Made by a program: the position numbers and the translations under genes. Below are positions 9,790 to 18,668 of a DNA stretch of 33,675 nucleotides, piece after piece (position 1 is the stretch's first letter; every line of letters begins with the position of its first letter). The DNA comes from Silvibacterium sp. Its GTDB lineage: Bacteria > Acidobacteriota > Terriglobia > Terriglobales > Acidobacteriaceae. The DNA lies in assembly GCA_030037215.1 (NCBI GenBank), contig JASHRS010000104.1, positions 1 through 33,675 on the forward strand, given 5' to 3'. The notes below the pieces were generated by a model. The model saw nothing but the letters and a program-made list of their open reading frames with translations, was not told the origin of the DNA and ran no database searches.

Positions 9790-10226
9790 TGAAAGTTGAA
9801 ATGTAAATACTCTTCGATTCCGATGAGGACCAGTGCCGCGAGTGAAAGTACCCATTGCAGCCGCTCCATTCTTACTTCGTGATTCGTAAGTGCCCTGCGC
9901 CGCCACTGCGCGGCGGGCCGATTGCGCAGTCGTCTTACATGAATGAGGATTGCGATATTCACGAACGAGCCAAGAAGAGCGAGGCTAATCATCGGGACGC
10001 GAATCCAATTGTCATGGAAACGGGCCATTGCCGCTCCGGCGCCGGAGGTAAAAACCAGGGCGCCGATTCCAATTGCAATACGGAACCCATTTATTGCTAC
10101 AGCAGCACCACAGATGCTTTGTAAAACAGCGAAGATAAAGCTGGAAAAGGCGAGCACCCCGCGGGTGCGTGTAGCTTCTGGTACATGATGAATTGAGCTG
10201 ACTTGTTCGGCAGGAGTGGCAGACAT
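9777..10226 (-). CDS. small membrane protein, four predicted helices, in the sigma/anti-sigma operon
   Basis: Unrecognised 149-residue membrane protein. I start it at ATG 10226 (AAGGAG lies twelve bases upstream), because a longer frame would run back through the anti-sigma gene and translates there to a Ser/Arg-rich shadow. Hydrophobic segments are at about 25-45, 50-68, 75-95 and 125-142, the last followed by a His-rich end (EEYLHFNFHH). It is the third gene behind the ECF sigma factor and its anti-sigma factor, with a gap of 73 bases, so it may be co-transcribed. The neighbouring anti-sigma protein has no membrane helix of its own, so a membrane role in signal sensing is possible but purely inferred from position. 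Its last 13 bases overlap the convergent GH13 gene. Confidence 0.7.
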   Translation of the reverse strand: MSATPAEQVSSIHHVPEATRTRGVLAFSSFIFAVLQSICGAAVAINGFRIAIGIGALVFTSGAGAAMARFHDNWIRVPMISLALLGSFVNIAILIHVRRLRNRPAAQWRRRALTNHEVRMERLQWVLSLAALVLIGIEEYLHFNFHHTL

Positions 10227-10299
10227 CTGAATGACACGCTCCTTGAGACGCCTTTCTGGTAGTGTAGGTGAAATTTTATCTGAATCCGAAGACAGACGC

Positions 10300-10554
10300 T
10301 TAACCGTCTTCAGATGCCATGCGGCTGATCTCGGCATCAAGCCGCGCGTGTAACCGCCCACTGTAGCCGAGCGGAAGCTCAAAAACGCGCTCGTCTGCAG
10401 TAAGGATGAGGATATTTCTCGTCGCGTCCAAGATCGCCGAGCAAATCTCGCAATGCTCGAGGTGTTTCTGTACCTGATCCAGGACTTCTGGCGCGAGGTC
10501 ATTGTCGAGATAGCCGGAGATATGATTCCAGACATGCTTGCAGTCTATAACCAT
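10300..10554 (-). CDS. zinc-finger anti-sigma factor (ZAS/zf-HC2 type)
   Basis: Short 84-residue putative anti-sigma factor. Start ATG 10554 overlaps the end of the sigma gene by ten bases and follows a GGGGGTGG stretch. The N-terminal domain has the ZAS pattern: an early C5/H7, a helix with GYLDNDL, then H31-x3-C35-x2-C38 in HLEHCEIC. Known members of this family bind and inhibit the ECF sigma factor encoded just upstream, and metal or thiol chemistry can release it. Unlike many such proteins it has no transmembrane segment after the finger, so it should be soluble. Translational coupling to the sigma gene supports a stoichiometric pair. The longer frame starting at 10686 is rejected since it lies inside the sigma gene. 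Confidence 0.85.
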   Translation of the reverse strand: MVIDCKHVWNHISGYLDNDLAPEVLDQVQKHLEHCEICSAILDATRNILILTADERVFELPLGYSGRLHARLDAEISRMASEDG

Positions 10555-11171
10555 GAGAACCACCCCCGTTTCGGACTGATCTGCTTGAATTGCGGCGCCA
10601 ATTTCTTTTGCAGCATCATGCGCGCGCGATGAAGCCGTACCTTTACAGTGGCTTCTGTGATGTCGAGAACCTGGGCCGATTCGCAAATAGTCAGATCTTG
10701 GACATCGCGCAACATCAGCACTTCACGATAGATCTGCGGGAGGGTGCTGATTGCCTGCTGCAGCATTCTGCGGACTTCGAGCCGCTCCAACGTCTGCAAT
10801 GGAATTTCGCGCCAGTCACGCAAAAGCGCCGGTGTAAAATGCTCTTGTTCGTCAGGCAGTGCATCAAGCGACTCGACCCTTAGGGTGTTCTTGTGCCGCA
10901 GTCGATTTCGTGCCTCATTCAGCGTGATGCTGAATAGCCAGGTACTGAACTTTGACTCGGCGCGAAAGCTGTGAAGGCTGCGAAAAGCCTTTAGAAAGGC
11001 CTCTTGGGCCACATCCTCTGCATCGGCTTCGTTCTTAAGCATGGACAGGGCCATGACATAGATGCCGCGTTCATAGGGACGAATGAGATCATGAAACTCA
11101 TGTGTGTTGCCGGCAAGAATCGAGGCGATTGTCTGCGCCTCGTTTCTTTCTCCGGGGATAACAGTCTTCAT
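10545..11171 (-). CDS. RpoE-like ECF sigma factor
   Basis: Extracytoplasmic-function sigma factor, 208 residues from ATG 11171. GTG 11174 or TTG 11183 are possible earlier starts; GAGG lies ten bases before the GTG. Region 2 covers about 27-95, with the core-binding and -10-recognition stretch around EADAEDVAQEAFLKAF and FSTWLFSITLNEARNRLR; region 4 is about 135-190, ending in the HTH that includes ITEATVKVRLHRAR. It directs RNA polymerase to its own stress regulon and is followed in an overlapping unit by its zinc-finger anti-sigma factor. The 297-base divergent gap upstream has GGAACC motifs on both strands that may mark ECF promoters. The inducing signal cannot be read from the sequence. 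Confidence 0.93.
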   Translation of the reverse strand: MKTVIPGERNEAQTIASILAGNTHEFHDLIRPYERGIYVMALSMLKNEADAEDVAQEAFLKAFRSLHSFRAESKFSTWLFSITLNEARNRLRHKNTLRVESLDALPDEQEHFTPALLRDWREIPLQTLERLEVRRMLQQAISTLPQIYREVLMLRDVQDLTICESAQVLDITEATVKVRLHRARMMLQKKLAPQFKQISPKRGWFSWL

Positions 11172-11183
11172 CACCCCGACCAA

Positions 11184-11480
11184 TCCTCACTGAAAGCCAT
11201 TTGTCACAGCCAATGACAAGTTGGAACCATTAGCCCTGGCAAAGGTTACAAAAGTTCTCAATCGGGCTAGATGGCAGGTATCGGTTCCTAGTCGGAGTGG
11301 GAGGCGGATTCAGCTGAACTAAAAAGTTAGCTCTTGCCCTGTCATTTTCATCCACATTTAGCGACTTGGTAAACAAAAGCAACAGTTAGCGAGTCTAAAT
11401 CATCAATACTGTGTTTAAGCGGAGATGAGCGCACCCATGCGCCGTTTGCAAGAAAACAACCGAAAAAGGAGCTTTCCTCT
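11184..11480. promoter_or_regulatory. divergent intergenic region between the ECF operon and the beta-barrel gene
   Basis: Non-coding interval that must hold both divergent promoters. On the plus strand GGAACC occurs at 11223-11228, and on the minus strand the same hexamer is at 11288-11283; GGAAC is the usual -35 core of RpoE-type sigma factors. Neither copy is followed at the proper distance by a convincing -10 element, so assignment to the neighbouring sigma factor is tentative. Nothing else is recognised here. Confidence 0.3.
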
Positions 11481-12338
11481 ATGGTCTCCCTTTGCTTTCC
11501 TTCGCGGGCTTTCTTGAACCGCATAGCCATTGCCGCCTCAACAATCGCATTTTTTGCGCTGCCCTTCACCGTGCAGGCACAGACAGAAACTGTCTCGGAA
11601 GGCGGCCAACAATATTCGAGTTCTGCCGATTGGAGGGCATATCTCACTGACTACGATTTCGACGGTGCACCGGGAGCCAGTGCATCGCCGCAGTACGGTC
11701 AGAACAGCAATCGTTATCCCGAGTACAACAGCCGATGGAGCCATATGGCTTTTGAAGGAGGGGTCGGATTTACCGCGCCGGTAGGCAACACCACACATGG
11801 ATGGGAAACCTACGGGTACAACATACGGGTAGGCGGCGGTTGGAACTTTACCAAACGCATCGGCGCATTGATCGAATATCAGTGGAATAAAGATAAGATC
11901 CCGGGCAGCACGCTGACTCAACTGGCGATTGCAAGCGGCTCTAACGTACCATTCGGCGGCAATGTGAACACGTGGTCGTTCACGGTCGATCCAATCATCT
12001 ATCAACCTTTCACGAAAACCTTCGGTGGATACGTGACCGGGGGTGGCGGGTTCTACCGCAAAGTAACGAACTTCACTGCGCCAGTGCTTGGAGAGAGTTG
12101 CTATTACTACTGCTATATCGGCTATTTCCCGACGACTATCGCTCATTCATCCAGCAATCAGGGCGGTTTGAATTTTGGTGTCGGGTTTTACTGGAAGGCC
12201 TTTGGCGAAGACAGCAACGCCAAATTCTATACCGAGGCGCGCTATGTCTGGGTAGATTCGCCGGTGGCAAGCCCCAAGGACCCGTATGGTTCAGGAACGC
12301 AGGGTACAATCCCGGCGACCTTTGGAATCCGTTTCTAG
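11481..12338 (+). CDS. outer-membrane beta-barrel protein
   Basis: Secreted 285-residue protein, probably an outer-membrane barrel. ATG 11481 is preceded by AAAAAGGAG with nine-base spacing. Residues 12-33 form a signal peptide ending VQA before Q34. The mature part alternates glycine and aromatic residues in short amphipathic strands (for example GWNFTKRIGALIEYQWN and FGVGFYWKAFG) and ends with TFGIRF, a terminal phenylalanine typical of barrels recognised by the BAM machinery. A CYYYCY stretch near 200 may be a loop disulphide. It is followed by a clear hairpin terminator and lies divergently from the ECF sigma operon, so it is a candidate regulon member. The precise function is unknown. 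Confidence 0.75.
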   Translation: MVSLCFPSRAFLNRIAIAASTIAFFALPFTVQAQTETVSEGGQQYSSSADWRAYLTDYDFDGAPGASASPQYGQNSNRYPEYNSRWSHMAFEGGVGFTAPVGNTTHGWETYGYNIRVGGGWNFTKRIGALIEYQWNKDKIPGSTLTQLAIASGSNVPFGGNVNTWSFTVDPIIYQPFTKTFGGYVTGGGGFYRKVTNFTAPVLGESCYYYCYIGYFPTTIAHSSSNQGGLNFGVGFYWKAFGEDSNAKFYTEARYVWVDSPVASPKDPYGSGTQGTIPATFGIRF

Positions 12339-12360
12339 ACCGACTAAAGGCAACGACATC

Positions 12361-12390
12361 AGGGCGGACAAGAAATGTCCGCCCTTTCGT
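12361..12390 (+). terminator. rho-independent-type terminator of the beta-barrel gene
   Basis: A perfect nine-base stem AGGGCGGAC / GTCCGCCCT with a seven-base loop, followed by a short T-rich tail (TTCGTT), lies 22 bases after the stop codon at 12338. The tail is weaker than the classical T-run, but the stem is strong. Confidence 0.75.
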
Positions 12391-12676
12391 TAAACGAAAA
12401 ATCCACAAAACATCTTTTTACCTGAGTCTTTTTGCCTGCCTCATTCGTCATCCCCATAGAGCTGCAGTGCTGGTAGTCGTGGAGGCAACTCTGCCGGGAA
12501 ACGGTGCGCCTGGATTGCTGTGCCTTTGCTCTCATAATCTGACACACCGTTTTCCTTCTTGATCGTGCCTCGGTCTAGGTTTGCTCTACGCGGCTGATTC
12601 TCTCGGTTACGCGTTTGGGCCGAAAGTACGCGCAATCTTCGCAACATTCGGGCAAAGCACGATAGGCTATAAAGTC
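12391..12676. other. gene-free interval before the second M1 peptidase
   Basis: I see no coding region here. Short frames on either strand lack a ribosome site and a protein-like composition. Sequence resembling a -10 element (CATAAT, TATAAA) occurs, but without a matching -35 box, so no promoter is called. Confidence 0.4.
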
Positions 12677-14329
12677 ATGGCCAGGCGTCTTTTTGTTTTG
12701 CCCGTTCTGTTCCTTGCTCTTCTGACCGAGGTCTGCCGACTTCCTGCACAGACAAAACACGTAACTGCGACCCCGAATCTTCCGAGTCGCGCCGACATAC
12801 TGCGCGGCGCCTACGGGCCGTACCGCGCGAATAATGATCTTCTTTATTACCACCTCGACGTCCGGATCGACCCCGATAAGCAATGGGTCAGCGGAAAGAA
12901 CACGATTCGTTTCAAGATGCTCAAAGATGGCAACCGCATCCAGCTTGATCTGAGCCAGGCACTCAATATCGACAAGATTCTTTATGGAGCGGTACCGCTC
13001 AAATATGAGCGCGATACTGGCGCGGTCTTCGTCGATTTTCCGCAGATGCTGAATGCGGGACGCGTTTACTCCATCGACTTCTACTATTCAGGCCATCCGC
13101 TTACTATTGGACGCTTCGGTGGCATGGTTTTTGGCAAGGACCCCTCGGGCCATCCCTGGATTTACACATCCTGCGAAGACGATGGCGCCAGTATCTGGTG
13201 GCCGAACAAAGACCAGTGGCGCGACGAGGTTCAGAACATGGATATCAGCGTCACGATCCCGAATAACCTTGTTGATGTTTCCAATGGACGCCTTGAAGGT
13301 AAGACGGATTTAGGTAACGGCTATACGCGTTGGGACTGGTCGGTTCATTACCCCATCAACAATTACGACGTAGCCTTGAACATTGGCAACTATGTCCACT
13401 TTGGCGGACATTACGGCGCGCTCACTCTTGATTATTATGTATTGCCCGAAGACCTGGAAAAGGCCAAAAAGCAGTTCACGCAGGTAAATGGAATGCTTGA
13501 TGCCTTCACGCATTACTTCGGCCCTTATCCTTTTGTGAAGGACGGTTACAAACTCGTTGAAGTTCCCTACGCAGGCATGGAGCACCAGAGTGCAGTCGCC
13601 TATGGCAACCACTTTGCTAATGGCTATCTCAACCGCGACTGGACTGGAGTGGGTATCAGTCCGCGTTTTGACTTCATCATCATTCACGAGAGCGGGCACG
13701 AATGGTTTGGCAACAGCATTACTGCCGCCGACCGCTCGGATATGTGGATTCACGAGGGTTGGACCACCTATCTGGAGGGGCTTTATGTTGAGTACCGTTG
13801 GGGACATGCAGATGCACTCAAGTACCTCAACGGACTCAAGCCGAAAATAGAGAATGGCGAACCGATTGTTGCCGAACGCGGCGTGAATGCAACTCCTCCA
13901 GAGGACCAGTACTTCAAAGGCGCGCTGATGCTGAACACTCTGCGAAGCATCGTGAACAACGATGCGAAGTGGTTTGCACTGATTCATGGCTTTTACCAGC
14001 AATTCAAGTATCAGAACATCATGACGGAGGACGTGATTCGTTACTTTAATCAGCAGACGGGCATGAACCTGACGCCTGTCTTTCGCCAATATTTATTCCA
14101 TGCGCAGGTTCCAGTGTTGGAACTTCTGTTTGATCCGACAGAACATGCCGTCTCCTATAAGTGGCAGGCAGAAGAGCCTGATTTTGCCATGCCGGTTGAA
14201 GCTGGCGATCCCGACCATTGGCAGATTCTCCACCCAACTTTGGAATGGCAGACGATGACGACCCCTCTAACCAAGGATCAATTTCAGGTGGCCACCGACA
14301 AGTACTACATTTATGTGGACAAACAATAG
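12677..14329 (+). CDS. M1-family zinc metallopeptidase with signal peptide
   Basis: Second M1-type peptidase, 550 residues from ATG 12677; an earlier in-frame start at 12581 would add a 32-residue leader without ribosome site. Residues 1-24 (basic MARR, then a hydrophobic run ending near LPAQ) make a signal peptide. The exopeptidase motif is GMEHQ (300-304), the zinc site HESGH is at 337-341 and the third ligand is E360 in WIHEGWTTY. The N-terminal beta domain typical of the family spans roughly 40-230; the C-terminal helical domain is short. It most resembles bacterial M1 aminopeptidases that act on peptides in the periplasm or medium. The gene lies 63 bases upstream of the hut operon, so peptide hydrolysis could feed histidine catabolism, which is an inference from position only. 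Confidence 0.86.
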   Translation: MARRLFVLPVLFLALLTEVCRLPAQTKHVTATPNLPSRADILRGAYGPYRANNDLLYYHLDVRIDPDKQWVSGKNTIRFKMLKDGNRIQLDLSQALNIDKILYGAVPLKYERDTGAVFVDFPQMLNAGRVYSIDFYYSGHPLTIGRFGGMVFGKDPSGHPWIYTSCEDDGASIWWPNKDQWRDEVQNMDISVTIPNNLVDVSNGRLEGKTDLGNGYTRWDWSVHYPINNYDVALNIGNYVHFGGHYGALTLDYYVLPEDLEKAKKQFTQVNGMLDAFTHYFGPYPFVKDGYKLVEVPYAGMEHQSAVAYGNHFANGYLNRDWTGVGISPRFDFIIIHESGHEWFGNSITAADRSDMWIHEGWTTYLEGLYVEYRWGHADALKYLNGLKPKIENGEPIVAERGVNATPPEDQYFKGALMLNTLRSIVNNDAKWFALIHGFYQQFKYQNIMTEDVIRYFNQQTGMNLTPVFRQYLFHAQVPVLELLFDPTEHAVSYKWQAEEPDFAMPVEAGDPDHWQILHPTLEWQTMTTPLTKDQFQVATDKYYIYVDKQ

Positions 14330-14392
14330 ACGCGTCAAATAGCGTCATTCCCAAAACTCATGCAGACACGCCGAAATTGAGGAGACAGATGG

Positions 14393-16057
14393 ATGATCCC
14401 ACCGCATTCTCCAATTCGTGCATCGCGCGGTAATACGAAAACGGCCAAGGGTTGGATTCAGGAAGCCGCAAAAAGAATGCTGATGAACAACCTTGATCCT
14501 GAGGTTGCCGAGAAGCCTGAGGAGCTCATTGTTTATGGCGGACGAGGCAAGGCAGCACGCAATTGGGATTGCTACCGCACGATCGTCGAAACTCTTGACC
14601 GGCTCGAAAACGACCAGACATTGCTCGTGCAATCGGGCAAGGCAATCGCTGTGCTCAATACGCACAGGCTGGCTCCCAGAGTCCTGATTGCAAATTCCAA
14701 TCTTGTGCCTCGATGGGCTACATGGGAAGAGTTCGACAAGCTGGATGCTGCAGGACTGATGATGTACGGTCAGATGACTGCGGGATCATGGATTTACATC
14801 GGTACACAAGGAATTCTCCAAGGCACATATGAGACGTTTCGTGCAGCGGCGAAAAAGCACTTTGGGGATACTCTTGCCGGCACAATTACGGTGACTGCGG
14901 GTCTTGGGGGCATGGGAGGCGCTCAACCGCTTGCAATCAAGCTTGCGGGCGGAGCCGGCATTTGCATCGAAATCGACCCGAAGCGAATAGAGCGGCGCCT
15001 GCAAACGCGTTATCTCGATACAGTAGCGATTTCGCTGGAGGACGCAATCCGTCAGGCGTTAACTGCGAAACGGGAACGCAGAGCGGTCTCCATCGGGCTT
15101 ATGGGTAACGCGGCGGATATCCTTCCGGAAATGGTGCGGCTGGGATTCATTCCTGACCTGGTCACAGACCAGACAAGCGCGCACGACCCTTTGTGGGGAT
15201 ATATTCCGTGCGCAAAACCCGATGAGGACCTTACAGTCCTGCGCTCACTTCATCCGGAGGAATATGCCAGCCGCGTAAAGTCGTCGATTGCACAGCATGT
15301 GCAGGCGATTCTGGCGATGCAACGTCGCGGAGCGGTTGCGTTTGACTATGGCAACAATTTGCGGACACAAGCACAAATTGCCGGCGTAACAGATGCGTTT
15401 GCCTATCCGGGCTTTGTTCCTGCGTTCATCCGCGATTCTTTCTGTGAAGGCCGTGGGCCCTTTCGCTGGGTTGCGCTATCCGGCGACCCGTCAGACATTG
15501 CAGCCACAGACCAGGCTCTCCTGCAGCTCTTCCCCGAAGATAGCCGCCTGCAGCAATGGCTAAGCTTCGCTGCAACGCAAATTGCGTTTCAGGGGCTCCC
15601 TGCCCGCATTTGCTGGCTTGGTTATCGCGAACGTGATCGCGCTGGATTGTTGTTCAATCAGATGGTGCACGACGGCCGTATCAAAGCTCCGATCGTGATC
15701 GGACGCGACCATCTCGACGCAGGCTCGGTCGCGAGCCCTTTTCGCGAGACCGAAGCCATGCTTGACGGCTCGGATGCAGTCTCCGATTGGCCTTTACTCA
15801 ATTTTGCTACTGGAATCGCGAGCGGCGCCGCGTGGATGAGCTTCCATCACGGGGGAGGCGTAGGTATGGGATACAGTCAACATGCCGGCCTTGTTGCTGT
15901 CGCTGACGGCAGCGAGGAGGCCGAAGAACGTCTGCGGATGTGTTTGACCAATGATCCGGCGATGGGAGTGGTTCGCCACGCTGATGCCGGATATGAGCGC
16001 GCCAGGATCGTCGCCAGGCAGCGTGGCTTGGACATGCCGAGCCTGAACCTGCCATGA
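14393..16057 (+). CDS. hutU: urocanate hydratase
   Basis: Converts urocanate to 4-imidazolone-5-propionate, second step of histidine breakdown; cytosolic and dependent on tightly bound NAD+. 554 residues, the normal length. ATG 14393 sits eight bases after GAGGAG. Family marks include [11 protein letters not shown] near the start, [14 protein letters not shown], the dinucleotide-binding [12 protein letters not shown], the catalytic-cysteine region [15 protein letters not shown] and the signature [17 protein letters not shown]. It leads a four-gene unit in which every junction is an ATGA overlap, beginning with hutI at 16054. The first pathway enzyme, histidine ammonia-lyase (hutH), and a hut regulator are not in the window. 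Confidence 0.97.
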   Translation: MIPPHSPIRASRGNTKTAKGWIQEAAKRMLMNNLDPEVAEKPEELIVYGGRGKAARNWDCYRTIVETLDRLENDQTLLVQSGKAIAVLNTHRLAPRVLIANSNLVPRWATWEEFDKLDAAGLMMYGQMTAGSWIYIGTQGILQGTYETFRAAAKKHFGDTLAGTITVTAGLGGMGGAQPLAIKLAGGAGICIEIDPKRIERRLQTRYLDTVAISLEDAIRQALTAKRERRAVSIGLMGNAADILPEMVRLGFIPDLVTDQTSAHDPLWGYIPCAKPDEDLTVLRSLHPEEYASRVKSSIAQHVQAILAMQRRGAVAFDYGNNLRTQAQIAGVTDAFAYPGFVPAFIRDSFCEGRGPFRWVALSGDPSDIAATDQALLQLFPEDSRLQQWLSFAATQIAFQGLPARICWLGYRERDRAGLLFNQMVHDGRIKAPIVIGRDHLDAGSVASPFRETEAMLDGSDAVSDWPLLNFATGIASGAAWMSFHHGGGVGMGYSQHAGLVAVADGSEEAEERLRMCLTNDPAMGVVRHADAGYERARIVARQRGLDMPSLNLP

Positions 16058-17280
16058 AGCAAGATCTGCTCATCACGGGTATCTCACAGCTTGTGACTGC
16101 TGAGGGACCCGGCTCGAAACGTGGCCGGTCCATGCATGAGCTGAAGATTATCGCTGAGGCAGCGATCGCTGTATGTTCCGGTTTCATAACCTGGGTGGGA
16201 AAAGAGAGTGACTGGACAGGAGAACCTGCAACAACGGTTGATGTCGGCGGCCGTGCTGTAGTACCGGGGTTGGTTGATCCTCACACCCACGCGGTATGGG
16301 CCGGAGATCGCTTGAATGATTTTGAAGCTCGAACTTCCGGCGCGACTTACGAATCCATACTTGCAGCGGGCGGCGGTATTCGAAGTACGATTCGTGCTAC
16401 GGCAACGAAATCCTTAGATGATCTCGTCGCAGATGCCAGTCCGCGCCTCAAATCTCTGATCGGTTCTGGAGCAACGACGATCGAAGTCAAGTCTGGTTAT
16501 GGATTTACGCCTGTCGCTGAATGCAACATCCTGGAAGCGATCCTGGCTGTCGCAGCGCAATTGCCCGCGCAGATTCTGCCGACACTGCTTATCCATGTAC
16601 CTCCTGCGAATAACGGAGAACGCGCGAACTATCTGACTACAGTATGTGAAGAGTTGATACCGGACGTAGCACGACGCAAGCTGGCACGCGCGGTTGACGT
16701 GTTTATCGAGAAGGAAGCGTGGACGGTGGCTGAGGCGGAACTTATGTTGCGAGTGGCCAGAAAGCATGGCTTTGCGACAAAACTGCATAGCGACCAATTT
16801 CATTGCATCGGCGGAGTAGAGCTTGGAATACGCGCTGGCGCACTAAGTGTTGATCATCTTGAAGCCTCAGGCGCAGAGCAAATTGCTCAACTTGCAGCTA
16901 ACAGCACGATCGCAACGATCCTCCCGGGTGTTTCTTTGCATTTAGGAATACGAGCGGCGCCTGGACGCAGGCTGATCGATGCCGGCGTTGCCGTTGCTAT
17001 CGGGACAGACCTGAATCCGGGCTCTAGCCCCTTATTCTCAACCTCGGCTGCATTGGCGCTGGCGGTTAGACTCAATGGGTTGACCGCCCACGAGGCGCTT
17101 GTGGCGGGCACCGTGAATGCAGCTTGTGCATTGGGGCTTACAGATACTGGCCGCATCGAAGCCGGATGTCGAGCGGATTTTCTTGTCCTGCACGGGAAGG
17201 ATTGGCGTGAACTTATTTACACACTAGGAGCAAATCCTGTATGTGAAGTTTGGATCGGCGGACGGAGGGTCCAGCGATGA
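16054..17280 (+). CDS. hutI: imidazolonepropionase
   Basis: Hydrolyses 4-imidazolone-5-propionate to N-formimino-L-glutamate, third step of histidine catabolism. 408 residues of the amidohydrolase superfamily. The metal-binding [16 protein letters not shown] has H77 and H79; later come the GGGI loop, the KSGYG segment, HSDQFH and GTDLNPGS with the catalytic aspartate. The start ATG 16054 overlaps the hutU stop as ATGA, and the stop overlaps the hutF start the same way, so translation is coupled. Residues 20-35 are a slightly long N-terminal loop. There is no sign of damage. Confidence 0.96.
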   Translation: MKQDLLITGISQLVTAEGPGSKRGRSMHELKIIAEAAIAVCSGFITWVGKESDWTGEPATTVDVGGRAVVPGLVDPHTHAVWAGDRLNDFEARTSGATYESILAAGGGIRSTIRATATKSLDDLVADASPRLKSLIGSGATTIEVKSGYGFTPVAECNILEAILAVAAQLPAQILPTLLIHVPPANNGERANYLTTVCEELIPDVARRKLARAVDVFIEKEAWTVAEAELMLRVARKHGFATKLHSDQFHCIGGVELGIRAGALSVDHLEASGAEQIAQLAANSTIATILPGVSLHLGIRAAPGRRLIDAGVAVAIGTDLNPGSSPLFSTSAALALAVRLNGLTAHEALVAGTVNAACALGLTDTGRIEAGCRADFLVLHGKDWRELIYTLGANPVCEVWIGGRRVQR

Positions 17281-18668
17281 ATACGCTTTATCGTCCGGAA
17301 CTGCTCTATTCAGATGGCCGGTTAATGTCCAACGGTGAACTGCTGGTTAGCGAAACCGGCAAGATCCTCGAGATATCTGAAAAAACGAATGACTCTTCAA
17401 CGCGGGTTGTCGATTTGCCGGGAAAGGCATTGCTCCCTGGCTTTGTGAACGCTCATTCTCATTCTTTTCAGCGGCTCATTCGTGGCAAGTCGGAGTCGCG
17501 ACTCGCGAGTGGAAGTGACTTCTGGTCCTGGCGAGGAACGATGTATCACGCCGCCAACCGGCTCGACCCGCAGGATGTATATGACGTAGCGCGCATGGCC
17601 TTCCTCGAAATGGTTCTCACCGGCACAACAACAGTCGGTGAGTTTCACTACCTCCACAATGCTCCAGACGGCAAACCGTATGAAGACCCAAATCTCCTGG
17701 CGAAGCAAGTACTTGCTGCCGCGCGATCTGTTGGGATATGCATTGTGCTTTTGCGGACGGCATACCTGCGATCGGGATTTAATTTGCCACGTGACTCGGG
17801 GCAGATCCGGTTTTTTGAATCCCGCTCCGCGTTTCTCGAGAATATGGACGCGCTTATACAAGAATTCCGAAATGTCTTTGAGGTCAGCTTCGGTGTTGCC
17901 CCTCACAGTGTTCGTGCTGTGCCTCTTAGCGATCTAAAAGAAATTGTCGGGTGGAATCGTGCCCTCAATCTTCCGCTTCACATGCATATCTCCGAACAGG
18001 TTGCAGAAAATGCCGCATGCGTTCGCGAATATGGGCTTGCCCCAGTAGCGCTTCTCAACCGCGAGCGGATTCTCGATGCTAATTTCACTGGAGTTCATGC
18101 GATCCATATAGACCCCAATGAAATTGATATGCTCGCGGAAGCGAACGCAACAATATGTGCATGTCCAACCACTGAACGTAACCTCGGAGACGGTATATTC
18201 CCCGCCGACTGTGTTTTGAATGCCGGTATTCGTGTTGCGCTTGGCTCAGATAGCCAGGCGCAGATCGAACCTCTGGAAGATGCACGGCAGCTTGATTATC
18301 ATTTGCGGCTTCAACGGCAAAAGCGCACCATACTCGATCAGATTGCGGCGAAGCCGCTGGCTACAACCCTGTTTGAATGTGCAACGATTCATGGGGCCCG
18401 CTCGCTCGGTTTGCATTGTGGAGAATTGAAACCTGGGGCGAATGCCGATTTCTTTACAGTGGACTTGAGCGACCCATCCATTGCCGGCAATTCCGCCGAT
18501 GACCTGCTCTCCATTCTCGTGTTTTCACTTAATCGCTCGGCCGTACATGACGTAGTCGTCAACGGAAGGATCATTCTTCAAGACCGACGACATCCGCTTC
18601 ACGATGAGATTGTCGCCAGATATCAAGAGGTTCACCATAAGGTTTGGCGAACAGAGCGCCTCCTATGA
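17277..18668 (+). CDS. hutF: formimidoylglutamate deiminase
   Basis: Amidohydrolase expected to convert N-formimino-L-glutamate to N-formyl-L-glutamate and ammonia; 463 residues. The start ATG 17277 overlaps the hutI stop and follows GGAGGG; the earlier frame start at 17250 would lie inside hutI. Metal ligands are H60 and H62 in NAHSHSFQRLIRG; further on are TTTVGEFHYLHN, the HMHISEQ motif and ALGSDSQ, all typical of HutF and not of guanine deaminases. Its presence commits the cell to the five-step pathway through formylglutamate, which requires a formylglutamate amidohydrolase (HutG). No hutG-like gene follows; an M20 enzyme does. Confidence 0.94.
   Translation: MNTLYRPELLYSDGRLMSNGELLVSETGKILEISEKTNDSSTRVVDLPGKALLPGFVNAHSHSFQRLIRGKSESRLASGSDFWSWRGTMYHAANRLDPQDVYDVARMAFLEMVLTGTTTVGEFHYLHNAPDGKPYEDPNLLAKQVLAAARSVGICIVLLRTAYLRSGFNLPRDSGQIRFFESRSAFLENMDALIQEFRNVFEVSFGVAPHSVRAVPLSDLKEIVGWNRALNLPLHMHISEQVAENAACVREYGLAPVALLNRERILDANFTGVHAIHIDPNEIDMLAEANATICACPTTERNLGDGIFPADCVLNAGIRVALGSDSQAQIEPLEDARQLDYHLRLQRQKRTILDQIAAKPLATTLFECATIHGARSLGLHCGELKPGANADFFTVDLSDPSIAGNSADDLLSILVFSLNRSAVHDVVVNGRIILQDRRHPLHDEIVARYQEVHHKVWRTERLL

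Noticed and set aside
10227-10535. N-terminal extension of the small membrane protein
   Set aside because: Lies over the anti-sigma gene in another frame; composition is Ser/Arg-rich and non-globular.
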